This document shows positions 1-9,789 of a stretch of 64,000 nt of DNA, in pieces. Positions within the stretch are counted from its first letter, which is position 1. Each line of letters opens with the position of its first letter. The notes beneath the pieces are model-generated. The model was not told the origin of the DNA, did no database searches, and saw nothing but the letters and a program-made list of their open reading frames with translations. This stretch comes from Bacteroides ovatus. Lineage in GTDB: Bacteria > Bacteroidota > Bacteroidia > Bacteroidales > Bacteroidaceae. The stretch covers positions 1,426,001-1,490,000 of the forward strand of contig NZ_CP012938.1 of assembly GCF_001314995.1 (NCBI RefSeq). The letters are read 5' to 3'. Position numbers and translations under genes: made by a program.

Positions 1-2501
1 CCGCGTTATTATTGGGTTTCGGAGCAAGTGCCCTGAATCCTTACATGGCATTCGCTGTCCTCGACCGACTGGTAAAAGACAAGGATATTCAGTTAGATTA
101 TACCACTGCTGAAAAGAACTATATCAAATCCATCTGTAAAGGCTTGTTTAAAATCATGAGTAAGATGGGTATCTCTACGATCCGCTCCTATCGTGGTGCT
201 AAGATTTTCGAAGCTGTCGGTTTGAGTGAAGAATTGAGCAAGGCTTATTTTGGAGGACTCGGTTCACCGATCGGAGGTATCCGTCTGGAAGAAATAGCCA
301 GAGATGCCATTGCTTTCCATAAAGAAGGATTTGAAAGTATTAAAAATGAAGAGTTATTAAAAAATAACGGTTTGTATGCTTTCCGTAAAGATGGAGAAAA
401 GCACGCATGGAATCCGGAAACAATCAGCACTCTGCAATTGGCTACACGACTGGGGAGTTATAAGAAATTTAAAGAGTACACCCATCTGGTAGACGAAAAA
501 GAGAAGCCTATTTTCCTTCGTGACTTCCTGGGATTCCGTCGTAATCCTATTTCTATCGATCAGGTGGAACCGGTGGAAAATATTCTGCATCGTTTCGTCA
601 CAGGAGCTATGTCTTTTGGTTCCATCAGCAAAGAAGCCCATGAGGCAATGGCTATTGCCATGAATAAAATCCACGGACGCAGTAATACTGGTGAAGGTGG
701 TGAAGATGCCGCGCGTTTCCAACCGTTGCCGGATGGCAGTTCTTTACGAAGTGCGATCAAGCAGGTAGCTTCTGGTCGTTTCGGTGTAACGGCAGAGTAT
801 CTGGTGAATGCGGACGAAATTCAAATTAAGATAGCACAGGGAGCCAAACCGGGTGAAGGGGGACAACTTCCGGGATTTAAGGTAAATGATGTGATTGCGA
901 AAACACGTCATTCCATTCCGGGGATTTCGCTGATTTCTCCCCCGCCCCATCATGATATTTATTCGATTGAGGATTTGGCTCAACTGATCTTCGATTTGAA
1001 AAATGTAAATCCACAGGCCAAAATCAGTGTAAAACTGGTAGCAGAAAGTGGTGTCGGTACAATTGCCGCCGGTGTGGCAAAAGCAAAGGCGGATTTGATT
1101 GTCATCTCTGGCGCCGAAGGGGGGACGGGTGCTTCTCCTGCTTCTTCTATCCGCTATGCGGGTATCTCGCCGGAATTAGGATTGAGCGAAACACAGCAAA
1201 CACTGGTTCTGAACGGACTTCGTGGCCAAGTAGTTCTGCAAGCCGACGGACAGCTGAAAACGGGACGGGATATCATCTTAATGGCATTGATGGGTGCCGA
1301 AGAATATGGTTTCGCCACCTCTGCATTAATCGTATTGGGTTGTGTAATGATGCGTAAATGTCATCAGAACACTTGTCCGGTAGGAGTTGCCACGCAGAAT
1401 GAAGAGTTACGCAAACGCTTTCATGGACGCAGTGAATATTTAGTAAACTTTTTCACATTCCTGGCACAGGAAGTCCGTGAGCATTTGGCTGAAATGGGAT
1501 TCACCCGGATGGATGACATCATCGGACGTACAGACTTAATCGAACGCAAGTCCGATGTCAATGACCCGAATCCGAAACATGCTTTAATCGACTTCACCAA
1601 ATTGCTGGCACGTGTTGACAACAGTGCGGCTATCCGTCATGTCATCGATCAGGATCATGGAATTTCTGCTGTAAAGGATGTAACCATCATCGATGCCGCA
1701 CAGGAAGCTATCGAACATGAGAAAGAGATTTCTTTAGAATATACGATTGCCAATACAGACCGTGCAATAGGTGCTATGCTTTCCGGAGTAATCGCCAAGA
1801 AATACGGTGCCAAAGGATTGCCGGAACATACGCTGAATGTAAAATTCAAAGGTTCGGCAGGTCAATCTTTCGGAGCTTTTCTCGTACCGGGAGTTAATTT
1901 TAAACTGGAAGGTGAAGCGAATGATTACTTGGGTAAAGGATTGAGTGGTGGACGTATCTCCGTATTGCCTCCTATCCGCAGCAACTTCGAAGCCGAAAAA
2001 AATACAATCGCCGGTAATACCTTGCTTTATGGCGCAACAAGCGGTGAAGTATATATCAACGGCCGTGTAGGAGAACGTTTCGCTGTTCGTAACTCCGGCG
2101 CAGTTGCCGTCGTAGAAGGCGTGGGTGACCATTGTTGCGAATACATGACCGGAGGTCGTGTGGTAGTCCTCGGACAAACCGGACGTAACTTTGCAGCCGG
2201 TATGAGTGGCGGTGTGGCTTATGTATGGAACAAGGACGGCAACTTCGATTATTTCTGCAACATGGAAATGGTAGAACTATCACTCATCGAAGAAGCCAGC
2301 TACCGGAAAGAGTTGCACGAACTAATCCGCCAGCATTACCTCTACACAGGCTCGAAACTGGCACGCACTATGCTCGACAACTGGAATCATTACGTAGATC
2401 AATTCATCCAAGTAGTGCCCATCGAATACAAAAAAGTACTACAGGAAGAACAAATGAGAAAGTTACAACAAAAAATTGCAGATATGCAAAGAGACTATTA
2501 G
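1..2501 (+). CDS. gltB: Glutamate synthase large subunit, C-terminal part (5' end outside window)
   Basis: Catalyses the FMN/iron-sulfur part of glutamate synthesis from glutamine and 2-oxoglutarate, with GltD supplying electrons. The frame is open from base 3 with no start codon, so the gene enters from the left. About 830 residues remain; full GltB proteins are near 1500, so the N-terminal class II amidotransferase domain is outside. Visible are the FMN-binding barrel with GEGGQLPGFKV and the SPPPHHDIYS stretch, a 3Fe-4S cysteine set CX5CX4C (codons at 1341, 1359 and 1374), and the C-terminal glycine-rich beta-helix region (bases about 1850-2250). gltD follows after a 166-nt AT-rich gap. 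The family is certain; only the truncation by the window edge limits the call. Confidence 0.96.
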   Translation, partial: ALLLGFGASALNPYMAFAVLDRLVKDKDIQLDYTTAEKNYIKSICKGLFKIMSKMGISTIRSYRGAKIFEAVGLSEELSKAYFGGLGSPIGGIRLEEIARDAIAFHKEGFESIKNEELLKNNGLYAFRKDGEKHAWNPETISTLQLATRLGSYKKFKEYTHLVDEKEKPIFLRDFLGFRRNPISIDQVEPVENILHRFVTGAMSFGSISKEAHEAMAIAMNKIHGRSNTGEGGEDAARFQPLPDGSSLRSAIKQVASGRFGVTAEYLVNADEIQIKIAQGAKPGEGGQLPGFKVNDVIAKTRHSIPGISLISPPPHHDIYSIEDLAQLIFDLKNVNPQAKISVKLVAESGVGTIAAGVAKAKADLIVISGAEGGTGASPASSIRYAGISPELGLSETQQTLVLNGLRGQVVLQADGQLKTGRDIILMALMGAEEYGFATSALIVLGCVMMRKCHQNTCPVGVATQNEELRKRFHGRSEYLVNFFTFLAQEVREHLAEMGFTRMDDIIGRTDLIERKSDVNDPNPKHALIDFTKLLARVDNSAAIRHVIDQDHGISAVKDVTIIDAAQEAIEHEKEISLEYTIANTDRAIGAMLSGVIAKKYGAKGLPEHTLNVKFKGSAGQSFGAFLVPGVNFKLEGEANDYLGKGLSGGRISVLPPIRSNFEAEKNTIAGNTLLYGATSGEVYINGRVGERFAVRNSGAVAVVEGVGDHCCEYMTGGRVVVLGQTGRNFAAGMSGGVAYVWNKDGNFDYFCNMEMVELSLIEEASYRKELHELIRQHYLYTGSKLARTMLDNWNHYVDQFIQVVPIEYKKVLQEEQMRKLQQKIADMQRDY

Positions 2502-2667
2502 ATAAATTGAGAATTGAAAATTAAAAATTGAGAAATAAATGTAGTGAATACTTGTTTCCAATTCTATTATTTTTCAACTTTTAATTTTCAATTTAACAAC
2601 TTCTTGATTTAATAATTTCTCGATCACCAACTATTTTTCAATTTTTAATTCTCAATTTTTAATTTAT
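2502..2667. repeat. AT-rich inverted-repeat spacer between gltB and gltD
   Basis: The gap is almost entirely variants of AATTGAAAATTAAAAATTGA. One arm lies at about 2505-2532 on the plus strand, and its near reverse complements follow at about 2571-2597 and 2634-2665. The arms can fold into alternative long AU stems, the last ending just before the gltD start codon. There is no T-run terminator and no TAnnTTTG box, so gltBD probably remain co-transcribed. A translational or RNA-stability role is inference. Confidence 0.6.
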
Positions 2668-4011
2668 ATGGGAGATCCTAGAGCATTTTTAAATATAGCT
2701 CGTCAGGAGGCGGGATATCGCCCTGTGAGCGAGCGAATCACTGACTACAGTCAGGTGGAACAGACATTGAATACAAATAGCCGTAAGTTGCAGGCATCAC
2801 GCTGCATGGATTGCGGGGTACCTTTCTGTCATTGGGCATGTCCGATAGGGAATAAACAACCGGAATGGCAGGATGCATTGTACAGGGGGAAATGGAAAGA
2901 GGCTTACGAGGTGTTGTCGTCTACTTGCGATTTTCCGGAATTTACAGGACGTATCTGTCCTGCCCTTTGCGAGAAATCATGCGTGTTGAAACTTTCGTGC
3001 GATCAGCCGGTAACCATTCGTGAGAATGAGGCGGCAATCGTGGAAGCGGCTTTTCGTGAAGGATATATACAGGTAAAGACTCCGGAAAGAAACGGAAAGA
3101 AAGTAGCGGTGATTGGTGCAGGTCCTGCCGGACTGGTAGTTGCCAATCAGTTAAATATAAAAGGATATAGCGTTACTCTATTCGATAAGGATGAAGCTCC
3201 CGGAGGATTACTGCGATTTGGCATCCCTAATTTCAAACTGGACAAGAATGTAATCGACCGACGGATGAAGATATTGGCCGCAGAAGGAATCCGGTTTGAG
3301 ATGGGAGTAGAAATAGATGTCAATCATTTACCGGAAGGATTCGATGCTTACTGCATCTGTACCGGAACACCGGCAGCACGTGACTTGAGTATTCCGGGAC
3401 GTGAACTGAAAGGGATTCATTTCGCACTCGAAATGCTGGCACAACAGAACAGGATTCTGGCAGGACAGACTTTCCCGAAAGACAAGTTGGTAAATGCCAA
3501 AGGCAAAAAGGTTCTCGTGATAGGTGGCGGTGATACCGGTTCCGACTGTATCGGAACCAGCGTGCGACAAGGAGCCGTCAGTGTCACTCAAATAGAGATC
3601 ATGCCGAAACCTCCTGTCGGATACAATCCGGCTACCCCATGGCCTCAATGGCCGGTAGTCTTCAAAACGACTTCCAGCCATGAAGAAGGTTGTACACGCC
3701 GTTGGTGTCTGGCTTCCAATCAGTTTCTCGGAAAGAATGGAAAAGTGACAGGCGTAGAAGTGGAAGAAGTGGAATGGATTCCGGCAACAGATGGCGGACG
3801 CCCCACGATGAAACCGACAGGAAAGAAGGAAGTCATCGAAGCGGACATGGTATTACTGGCGATGGGATTCCTGAAACCGGAACAGCCGAAGTTTGCCGAA
3901 AATGTATTCCTTGCCGGAGATGCGGATACAGGAACCAGCCTCGTCGTACGTGCCATGGCAGGAGGACGAAAAGCGGCTGCAGAAATAGACACTTACTTGA
4001 CGAAAGTGTAA
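2668..4011 (+). CDS. gltD: Glutamate synthase small subunit
   Basis: NADPH-oxidising flavoprotein partner of GltB, 447 residues, the usual beta-subunit length. The N-terminal region has two cysteine groups (CMDCGVPFCHWAC and ICPALCEKSC) that bind 4Fe-4S clusters in this family. A GAGPAG dinucleotide-binding motif lies near residue 150, a second Rossmann motif (GGGDTGSDC) near residue 290, and the C-terminal LAGDADTG motif binds flavin. It starts at the ATG ending the AT-rich spacer and is followed by asnB after 39 nt. Its position behind gltB supports a glutamate synthase operon. No anomaly was seen. Confidence 0.97.
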   Translation: MGDPRAFLNIARQEAGYRPVSERITDYSQVEQTLNTNSRKLQASRCMDCGVPFCHWACPIGNKQPEWQDALYRGKWKEAYEVLSSTCDFPEFTGRICPALCEKSCVLKLSCDQPVTIRENEAAIVEAAFREGYIQVKTPERNGKKVAVIGAGPAGLVVANQLNIKGYSVTLFDKDEAPGGLLRFGIPNFKLDKNVIDRRMKILAAEGIRFEMGVEIDVNHLPEGFDAYCICTGTPAARDLSIPGRELKGIHFALEMLAQQNRILAGQTFPKDKLVNAKGKKVLVIGGGDTGSDCIGTSVRQGAVSVTQIEIMPKPPVGYNPATPWPQWPVVFKTTSSHEEGCTRRWCLASNQFLGKNGKVTGVEVEEVEWIPATDGGRPTMKPTGKKEVIEADMVLLAMGFLKPEQPKFAENVFLAGDADTGTSLVVRAMAGGRKAAAEIDTYLTKV

Positions 4012-4050
4012 ACAATCAACATATTACATCACCCCCAAAAACTTAAAGTT

Positions 4051-5718
4051 ATGTGTGGAATAGCAGGTATACTCAACATAAAGGTTCAAACGAAAGAACT
4101 AAGAGATAAAGCACTGAAGATGGCCCAGAAAATCCGTCATCGCGGACCGGACTGGAGTGGAATCTATGTAGGTGGAAGTGCCATCCTGGCACACGAACGC
4201 CTGTCAATCGTCGACCCGCAGAGCGGCGGACAACCGTTATACTCTCCTGATCGTAAACAGGTGCTTGCTGTAAACGGTGAGATCTACAATCACCGGGACA
4301 TTCGTGCTCAATACGCCGGAAAATATAACTTTCAGACAGGAAGTGACTGTGAGGTCATTCTTGCTCTTTACAAAGAGAAAGGCATCCACTTTCTGGAAGA
4401 TATTAGCGGTATCTTTGCTTTTGTTCTTTATGATGAAGAAAAGGATGAATTTCTGATTGCCCGTGATCCGATAGGGGTTATTCCTTTATATATAGGGAAA
4501 GATAAAGAAGGAAGAATCTACTTCGGCAGCGAACTGAAAGCACTTGAAGGATTTTGCGACGAATATGAAGTATTCCTTCCCGGACATTATTTCCATAGCA
4601 AAGAGGGAAAAATGAAACGTTGGTATTCACGCGACTGGACCGCTTATGAAGCCGTCAAAGACAATGACGCACAAACCGATGATGTAAAAACAGCATTAGA
4701 AGATGCCGTACATCGTCAGTTAATGAGTGACGTACCTTATGGAGTGCTTCTTTCGGGTGGACTGGACAGTTCTGTTATCTCCGCTATTGCCAAAAAATAT
4801 GCGGCAAAGCGTATAGAAACAGATGGAGCGAGTGATGCGTGGTGGCCTCAACTCCACTCCTTCGCTATCGGATTAAAAGGTGCTCCCGATTTGATTAAAG
4901 CACGTGAAGTGGCTGAATATATCGGTACTGTCCATCACGAAATAAACTATACTGTTCAGGAAGGTCTGGATGCCCTGCGTGATGTCATTTATTTCATCGA
5001 GACATACGATGTAACCACGGTACGCGCTTCCACTCCCATGTACCTACTGGCACGTGTCATCAAATCGATGGGGATTAAAATGGTGTTGAGCGGTGAAGGT
5101 GCCGATGAAGTTTTCGGAGGGTATCTATACTTCCACAAAGCTCCCACTCCACAGGCATTCCACGAAGAAACGGTACGTAAACTTTCAAAGTTACACATGT
5201 ACGATTGTCTTCGTGCCAACAAAAGTCTATCAGCATGGGGCGTAGAGGGACGTGTTCCTTTCCTTGATAAAGAATTCCTCGACGTAGCCATGAACCTGAA
5301 TCCGAAAGCTAAAATGTGCCCCGGAAAGGAAATTGAGAAACGGATTGTTCGCGAAGCCTTTGCCGATATGTTACCGGAAAGTGTGGCGTGGAGACAAAAA
5401 GAACAGTTCAGTGACGGTGTGGGATATTCATGGATCGATACTTTGAGAGAAATCACAGCAGCTGCCGTAAGCGATGAGCAAATGGAACATGCTGCCGAAC
5501 GCTTCCCCATCCATACTCCGCAAAACAAGGAAGAATACTATTATCGTAGTATCTTTGAAGAGCATTTCCCCAGTGAAAGTGCAGCACGCAGCGTACCGAG
5601 TGTTCCCAGTGTGGCCTGTTCCACAGCAGAAGCGCTGACGTGGGATATTGCTTTCAGGAATCTGAATGAGCCTAGCGGACGTGCGGTGAGAGGAATACAC
5701 GAAGAGGCCTATACTTAA
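4051..5718 (+). CDS. asnB: Asparagine synthase B, glutamine-hydrolysing
   Basis: Makes asparagine from aspartate, ATP and glutamine. The protein is 555 residues, full family length. It begins MCGIAG, so Cys2 becomes the N-terminal nucleophile of the class II glutaminase domain (residues about 2-200). The synthetase domain has the PP-loop motif SGGLDSS at about residue 236 and GEGADEVFGGY near residue 350. It lies 39 nt behind gltD and is followed by a hairpin terminator, so gltB-gltD-asnB probably form one transcription unit. The last ~40 residues, with repeated VPSVPSVA, are less conserved-looking. AsnB is very likely; no active-site change was seen. Confidence 0.96.
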   Translation: MCGIAGILNIKVQTKELRDKALKMAQKIRHRGPDWSGIYVGGSAILAHERLSIVDPQSGGQPLYSPDRKQVLAVNGEIYNHRDIRAQYAGKYNFQTGSDCEVILALYKEKGIHFLEDISGIFAFVLYDEEKDEFLIARDPIGVIPLYIGKDKEGRIYFGSELKALEGFCDEYEVFLPGHYFHSKEGKMKRWYSRDWTAYEAVKDNDAQTDDVKTALEDAVHRQLMSDVPYGVLLSGGLDSSVISAIAKKYAAKRIETDGASDAWWPQLHSFAIGLKGAPDLIKAREVAEYIGTVHHEINYTVQEGLDALRDVIYFIETYDVTTVRASTPMYLLARVIKSMGIKMVLSGEGADEVFGGYLYFHKAPTPQAFHEETVRKLSKLHMYDCLRANKSLSAWGVEGRVPFLDKEFLDVAMNLNPKAKMCPGKEIEKRIVREAFADMLPESVAWRQKEQFSDGVGYSWIDTLREITAAAVSDEQMEHAAERFPIHTPQNKEEYYYRSIFEEHFPSESAARSVPSVPSVACSTAEALTWDIAFRNLNEPSGRAVRGIHEEAYT

Positions 5719-5790
5719 CTGATAAAAATAACGGAAAGAGCAGATTCTGTTATTCTTTTGTAGCATTTCTATTTTAAAATCCCAAGGATT

Positions 5791-5836
5791 AACGCAGATT
5801 AGCATATTATTATCTGATTTGCGTTTTCTTTTTTAT
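5791..5836 (+). terminator. Intrinsic terminator after asnB
   Basis: A 12-bp stem with two G-U pairs (5791-5802 with 5814-5825) is followed by a T-rich tail, 73 nt after the asnB stop codon. Confidence 0.65.
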
Positions 5837-5843
5837 AATTTTG
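5836..5843 (+). promoter_or_regulatory. Bacteroides -7 box (TAATTTTG) for the glycerophosphodiesterase gene
   Basis: Exact match to TAnnTTTG, directly after the asnB terminator and 46 nt before the next start codon. It separates the downstream gene from gltBD-asnB. Confidence 0.55.
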
Positions 5844-5889
5844 AGGCCAAACCCAATTAAATCTATCAAACTTTTAAAAGACCAAACAA

Positions 5890-6657
5890 ATGAATTTAAA
5901 AAAAATGATGATGGCTTCTGCCCTTCTAATGGTTGCTTGCTGTATGCAGGCACAGACAAAAGTGATAGCCCACCGTGGATTCTGGAAAACTCCGGGATCA
6001 TCACAAAACAGTATTTCATCACTTCTAAAAGCAGATTCCATCGGTTGTTACGGTTCAGAATTTGACGTATGGATCGCTAAGGATAACAAGTTGGTGGTCA
6101 ACCATGATCCTGTATACAAGATGAGACCGATGGAGTATTCCAAAGGTGACGCACTGACCGGACTTAAATTATCCAACGGAGAAAACTTACCCAGCCTGGA
6201 ACAATATCTGGAAGCCGGGAAGAACTGTAATACCCGACTGATTCTCGAACTGAAAGCACATAGCAATAAGAAACGTGAAACCAAAGCCGTACAGGGAATC
6301 CTTGCCATGGTGAAGAAAATGGGACTGGAAAACCGCATGGAATATATCACATTCTCCCTGCATGCCATGAAAGAGTTTATCCGCCTGGCTCCTGCCGGTA
6401 CTCCGGTATTTTACCTTAACGGAGAACTGTCTCCCAAAGAATTAAAGGAACTCGGTGCTGCCGGTCTTGATTATCACATGGGAGTGATTAAGAAACACCC
6501 CGAATGGATCAAAGAAGCTCATGAACTCGGCTTGAAAGTAAATGTGTGGACTGTGGACGAAGTGGAAGATATGAAATCGCTGATCGAACAGAAAGTAGAT
6601 TTCATTACCACCAACGAACCAGTCATCTTACAAGAAGAACTGAAAAAACATCAATAA
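5890..6657 (+). CDS. Exported glycerophosphodiester phosphodiesterase
   Basis: Hydrolyses glycerophosphodiesters to an alcohol and glycerol 3-phosphate, probably in the periplasm. The 255-residue protein has an N-terminal hydrophobic signal ending MVACCMQAQ, which could be a lipobox at the cysteines or a signal peptidase I site after MQA. Catalytic signatures of the GDPD TIM barrel are present: AHRGFW near residue 27, SEFDVW near residue 57 and NHDPVY near residue 70, giving the His, Glu/Asp and His-Asp set. The C-terminal TVDEVEDMKSL and DFITTNEP segments are typical. It has its own promoter and is flanked downstream by a complex inverted repeat. The lipidated form is unproven. Confidence 0.92.
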   Translation: MNLKKMMMASALLMVACCMQAQTKVIAHRGFWKTPGSSQNSISSLLKADSIGCYGSEFDVWIAKDNKLVVNHDPVYKMRPMEYSKGDALTGLKLSNGENLPSLEQYLEAGKNCNTRLILELKAHSNKKRETKAVQGILAMVKKMGLENRMEYITFSLHAMKEFIRLAPAGTPVFYLNGELSPKELKELGAAGLDYHMGVIKKHPEWIKEAHELGLKVNVWTVDEVEDMKSLIEQKVDFITTNEPVILQEELKKHQ

Positions 6658-6695
6658 GATAAAATCATTACAAAGTAAACTATTTAATATCCGTC

Positions 6696-6800
6696 TTTAA
6701 AGAAACAGCTCGTTCCTTTAAAAGAAACAGGATGTTTCTCGGTGTCGAACGGGTGGTTCCTTTTAAAGGAACCACCCGTTTCTTTTAAAGGAAAAATGAG
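6696..6800. repeat. Nested inverted repeats downstream of the glycerophosphodiesterase gene
   Basis: A perfect 16-bp palindrome surrounds one T at 6749-6781 (core GGGTGGTTCCTTT). Around it, CCTTTAAAAAGAAAC at 6715-6729 nearly complements GTTTCTTTTAAAGG at 6779-6792, and GCTCGTTCCTTT nearly complements AAAGGAAAAATGAGC at the right end. Short TTTAAAGAAACAG units also repeat directly at the left. It can act as a terminator for the upstream gene, but the layered symmetry goes beyond a simple terminator. Confidence 0.7.
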
Positions 6801-6903
6801 CTTTCATAACAAACTAAATACCAGCATATTAAGAACACTCATTTTTTTCATCTGAAAAAGAAAAGGTCATTTTCATATATGCCAATAAAAGATTACAAAC
6901 GAT

Positions 6904-7200
6904 TTACTGGAAATCATCTAATACCTCTTTCAACTCTCCTACCGTAAGCTCTCCTACCTGTCTCCATAATTCATGTCCCTTATGCAATAAAAGAAAGGCG
7001 GGCACTGTTTCTACATTATGCGCATCGGCTATTGTTCTATTTTCTTCAGCATTCACTCTTATCAATTCTACAGTTCTCTTTTCGTAAGTCCGAAGCACAG
7101 GACCTATCCACTCATAATGAGGTGACCAGTCGGCATAAAATACTACCAACACCAAATGGTTGGTTTTAACTGCTGTTTCTAATTGTTTCTCTATATTCAT
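6904..7200 (-). CDS. Thioredoxin-fold protein lacking the CxxC active site
   Basis: A 98-residue single-domain protein with no signal peptide, so probably cytoplasmic. It follows thioredoxin along its length: a VVFYADW strand, then SPHYEWIGPVL where thioredoxins have CGPCK...APVL, and TVPAFLLLH with the conserved cis-proline. Both catalytic cysteines are replaced (Ser and Tyr) and the protein has no cysteine at all, so it cannot do dithiol exchange. A binding or chaperone-like role is inference. It is a single gene on the minus strand, between the repeat at 6696-6800 and the long dapF upstream region. Confidence 0.85.
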   Translation of the reverse strand: MNIEKQLETAVKTNHLVLVVFYADWSPHYEWIGPVLRTYEKRTVELIRVNAEENRTIADAHNVETVPAFLLLHKGHELWRQVGELTVGELKEVLDDFQ

Positions 7201-7614
7201 ATCTCTACGTTTTTATATTAATGATAGTGCTAAAACAATGAATACAGAAAAAGGTTCTTCAGAATATCCGGCGAGCAATATGATAGATAAATAAGGATTT
7301 TCACTTTCATATCGTCAAAAGGAAAAGGATCTATTTCTTGTTTTTATTGCTGATTTCACCGATTATCAAGGCTAAATATTCTTCATATATTATGGAAGAA
7401 TATGCAAAACAATTCATCCAAATAACAGTTTATTAATATATAAATAGGTATAATTTCAAATTATAACTAAATACAGCCGTATATAAAGTGATTATAAGTT
7501 TGGAGAAAATAAATAGATATTAGATATACTTTTTAGTAAAATATAAAGCAAAAAGTCATACCTTTGCATTGTAATAAAACAAAAGGTTACAACAACAGAT
7601 AAATATCAATCAAA
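7201..7614. other. 414-nt divergent intergenic region upstream of dapF
   Basis: Strongly AT-rich, with no ORF worth calling. It holds a near-perfect dyad at 7376-7403 (ATATTCTTC with GAAGAATAT), a possible operator or hairpin, and the dapF -7 box at 7559-7566. No matching box was found for the minus-strand thioredoxin-like gene. Confidence 0.5.
7559..7566 (+). promoter_or_regulatory. Bacteroides -7 box (TACCTTTG) for dapF
   Basis: Exact TAnnTTTG match, 48 nt before the dapF ATG. It probably drives dapF and dapL together. Confidence 0.6.
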
Positions 7615-8424
7615 ATGACAACAAAGATTAAGTTCACAAAAATGCATGGAGCTGGAAATGACTACATATATGTAGACGCAACCCAATATCCGATAGCCGA
7701 CCCTGCAAAGAAGGCAATCGAATGGAGCAAGTTTCATACAGGAATCGGAAGTGATGGACTTATATTGATTGGTGTCTCTGATAAAGCGGATTTCAGCATG
7801 CGTATTTTCAATGCGGACGGTTCGGAAGCTATGATGTGTGGCAACGGAAGCCGTTGTGTAGGCAAATATGTATATGAATACGGCTTGACTGACAAAACAG
7901 AAATTACGCTGGATACACGATCAGGAATAAAAATTCTGAAACTGCATGTAGAGGGAAAAACAGTCAGTGCAGTCACCGTAGATATGGGTAGCCCATTGGA
8001 AACAGAAGAGATTCAGTGGGGAGGAAAGTATCCTTTCCGGTCAACCAAAGTATCAATGGGTAATCCGCATCTCGTCACATTTGTTGAGGATATCACCCGG
8101 ATTAATTTACCGGAAATCGGTCCTGAACTGGAGAATCATCCTCTTTTTCCCGATAGAACTAATGTGGAGTTTGCACAGATTGTCAACAAAGACACCATAC
8201 GGATGAGGGTATGGGAAAGAGGATCGGGAATCACTCAAGCTTGCGGAACAGGTGCTTGTGCCACAGCAGTAGCCGCCTTCATCAACGGACTTACAGGAAG
8301 AAAAAGCGATGTAATCATGGATGGAGGGACAGTCACCATTGAATGGGATGAAATCTCCGGACATATATTAATGACCGGACCGGCAACCAAAGTTTTCGAT
8401 GGGGAGATTGAGGATAAGTATTAA
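7615..8424 (+). CDS. dapF: Diaminopimelate epimerase
   Basis: Interconverts LL- and meso-diaminopimelate for lysine and peptidoglycan synthesis, in the cytoplasm. The 269 residues show both halves of the pseudo-symmetric fold, each with its catalytic cysteine: Cys75 in MCGNGSRC and Cys210 in ACGTGAC. The opening [13 protein letters not shown] is typical. dapL starts 60 nt downstream, so the product of one enzyme is the substrate of the next. It is cofactor-independent and looks intact. Confidence 0.97.
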   Translation: MTTKIKFTKMHGAGNDYIYVDATQYPIADPAKKAIEWSKFHTGIGSDGLILIGVSDKADFSMRIFNADGSEAMMCGNGSRCVGKYVYEYGLTDKTEITLDTRSGIKILKLHVEGKTVSAVTVDMGSPLETEEIQWGGKYPFRSTKVSMGNPHLVTFVEDITRINLPEIGPELENHPLFPDRTNVEFAQIVNKDTIRMRVWERGSGITQACGTGACATAVAAFINGLTGRKSDVIMDGGTVTIEWDEISGHILMTGPATKVFDGEIEDKY

Positions 8425-8484
8425 AAAAGTATTAAGTATCAGATATTGAGTATTAGATTTTGCAGAACTTAAAACAATAACAAG

Positions 8485-9717
8485 ATGGCATTAGTAAACG
8501 AACATTTTTTGAAGTTACCGGGAAGCTATTTATTCTCGGACATAGCGAAAAAGGTAAATACCTTCAAGATAACACATCCTAAACAGGATATTATCCGGTT
8601 GGGTATCGGTGATGTCACCCAACCGCTTCCGAAAGCATGTATCGAAGCCATGCACAAAGCGGTAGAAGAGCTGTCCAGCAAAGATACATTCCGCGGATAT
8701 GGTCCTGAACAGGGATATGATTTTCTGATTGAAGCAATTATAAAAAATGACTTTATTCCACGTGGGATTCACTTCTCGGCATCCGAGATATTTGTCAGTG
8801 ACGGTGCCAAAAGCGATACCGGAAATATAGGCGATATTCTTCGCCATGACAATAGCGTAGGTGTTACAGATCCCATCTATCCGGTTTATATAGACAGCAA
8901 TGTCATGTGCGGACGCGCCGGAGTGTTAGAAGAAGAGACGGGCAAATGGAGTAATGTTACTTATATGCCTTGCACAAGTGAGAACAACTTTATTCCGGAA
9001 ATTCCGGACAAACGGATAGACATTGTTTATCTTTGCTATCCGAACAACCCGACAGGAACGACCTTAACCAAACCGGAACTGAAGAAATGGGTGGACTATG
9101 CATTGGCAAACGATACATTGATTCTGTTCGATGCCGCTTATGAAGCATATATCCAGGACGAGAATGTCCCCCACTCTATCTATGAGATTAAGGGAGCTAA
9201 AAAGTGTGCGATCGAATTCCGTAGTTTTTCAAAAACGGCAGGATTTACCGGAGTACGCTGCGGATATACCGTAGTTCCGAAAGAGCTTACTGCCGCCACA
9301 TTGGAAGGAGACCGCATCCCACTCAACAGATTGTGGAACCGCCGCCAGTGCACCAAGTTCAACGGTACTTCTTACATTACTCAACGGGCAGCAGAAGCCG
9401 TTTACAGTGCAGAAGGCAAAGCACAGATTAAAGAAACAATCGGCTATTATATGACCAACGCCAAAATTATGAAAGAGGGATTGGAAGCCACAGGACTGAA
9501 AGTGTATGGAGGAGTCAACGCTCCCTACTTGTGGGTGAAAACTCCGAACGGGCTTTCGTCATGGCGATTCTTCGAACAGATGTTGTATGAAGCCAATGTA
9601 GTCGGTACCCCCGGTGTAGGCTTCGGACCAAGCGGTGAAGGATACATCCGTCTGACTGCCTTTGGCGAACGTAACGACTGTATCGAAGCAATGAGAAGAA
9701 TAAAAAACTGGCTATAA
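8485..9717 (+). CDS. dapL: LL-diaminopimelate aminotransferase
   Basis: PLP enzyme converting tetrahydrodipicolinate directly to LL-diaminopimelate, bypassing the acylated DapC/DapD/DapE steps. The protein is 410 residues, the DapL length. Fold type I aminotransferase motifs are clear: CYPNNPTG near residue 190, DAAYEAYI near residue 215, and SFSKTAGFTGVRCGY with the Schiff-base lysine at residue 250. The VNEHFLKLPGSYLF start is characteristic of DapL rather than aspartate aminotransferases. Pairing with dapF confirms the pathway. Confidence 0.96.
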   Translation: MALVNEHFLKLPGSYLFSDIAKKVNTFKITHPKQDIIRLGIGDVTQPLPKACIEAMHKAVEELSSKDTFRGYGPEQGYDFLIEAIIKNDFIPRGIHFSASEIFVSDGAKSDTGNIGDILRHDNSVGVTDPIYPVYIDSNVMCGRAGVLEEETGKWSNVTYMPCTSENNFIPEIPDKRIDIVYLCYPNNPTGTTLTKPELKKWVDYALANDTLILFDAAYEAYIQDENVPHSIYEIKGAKKCAIEFRSFSKTAGFTGVRCGYTVVPKELTAATLEGDRIPLNRLWNRRQCTKFNGTSYITQRAAEAVYSAEGKAQIKETIGYYMTNAKIMKEGLEATGLKVYGGVNAPYLWVKTPNGLSSWRFFEQMLYEANVVGTPGVGFGPSGEGYIRLTAFGERNDCIEAMRRIKNWL

Positions 9718-9789
9718 GATAGTATTTCGCGCGCTACTATATACATGGACCGTACATCCACATTTTTCTAACTTAAAGGTAAAAAGACG

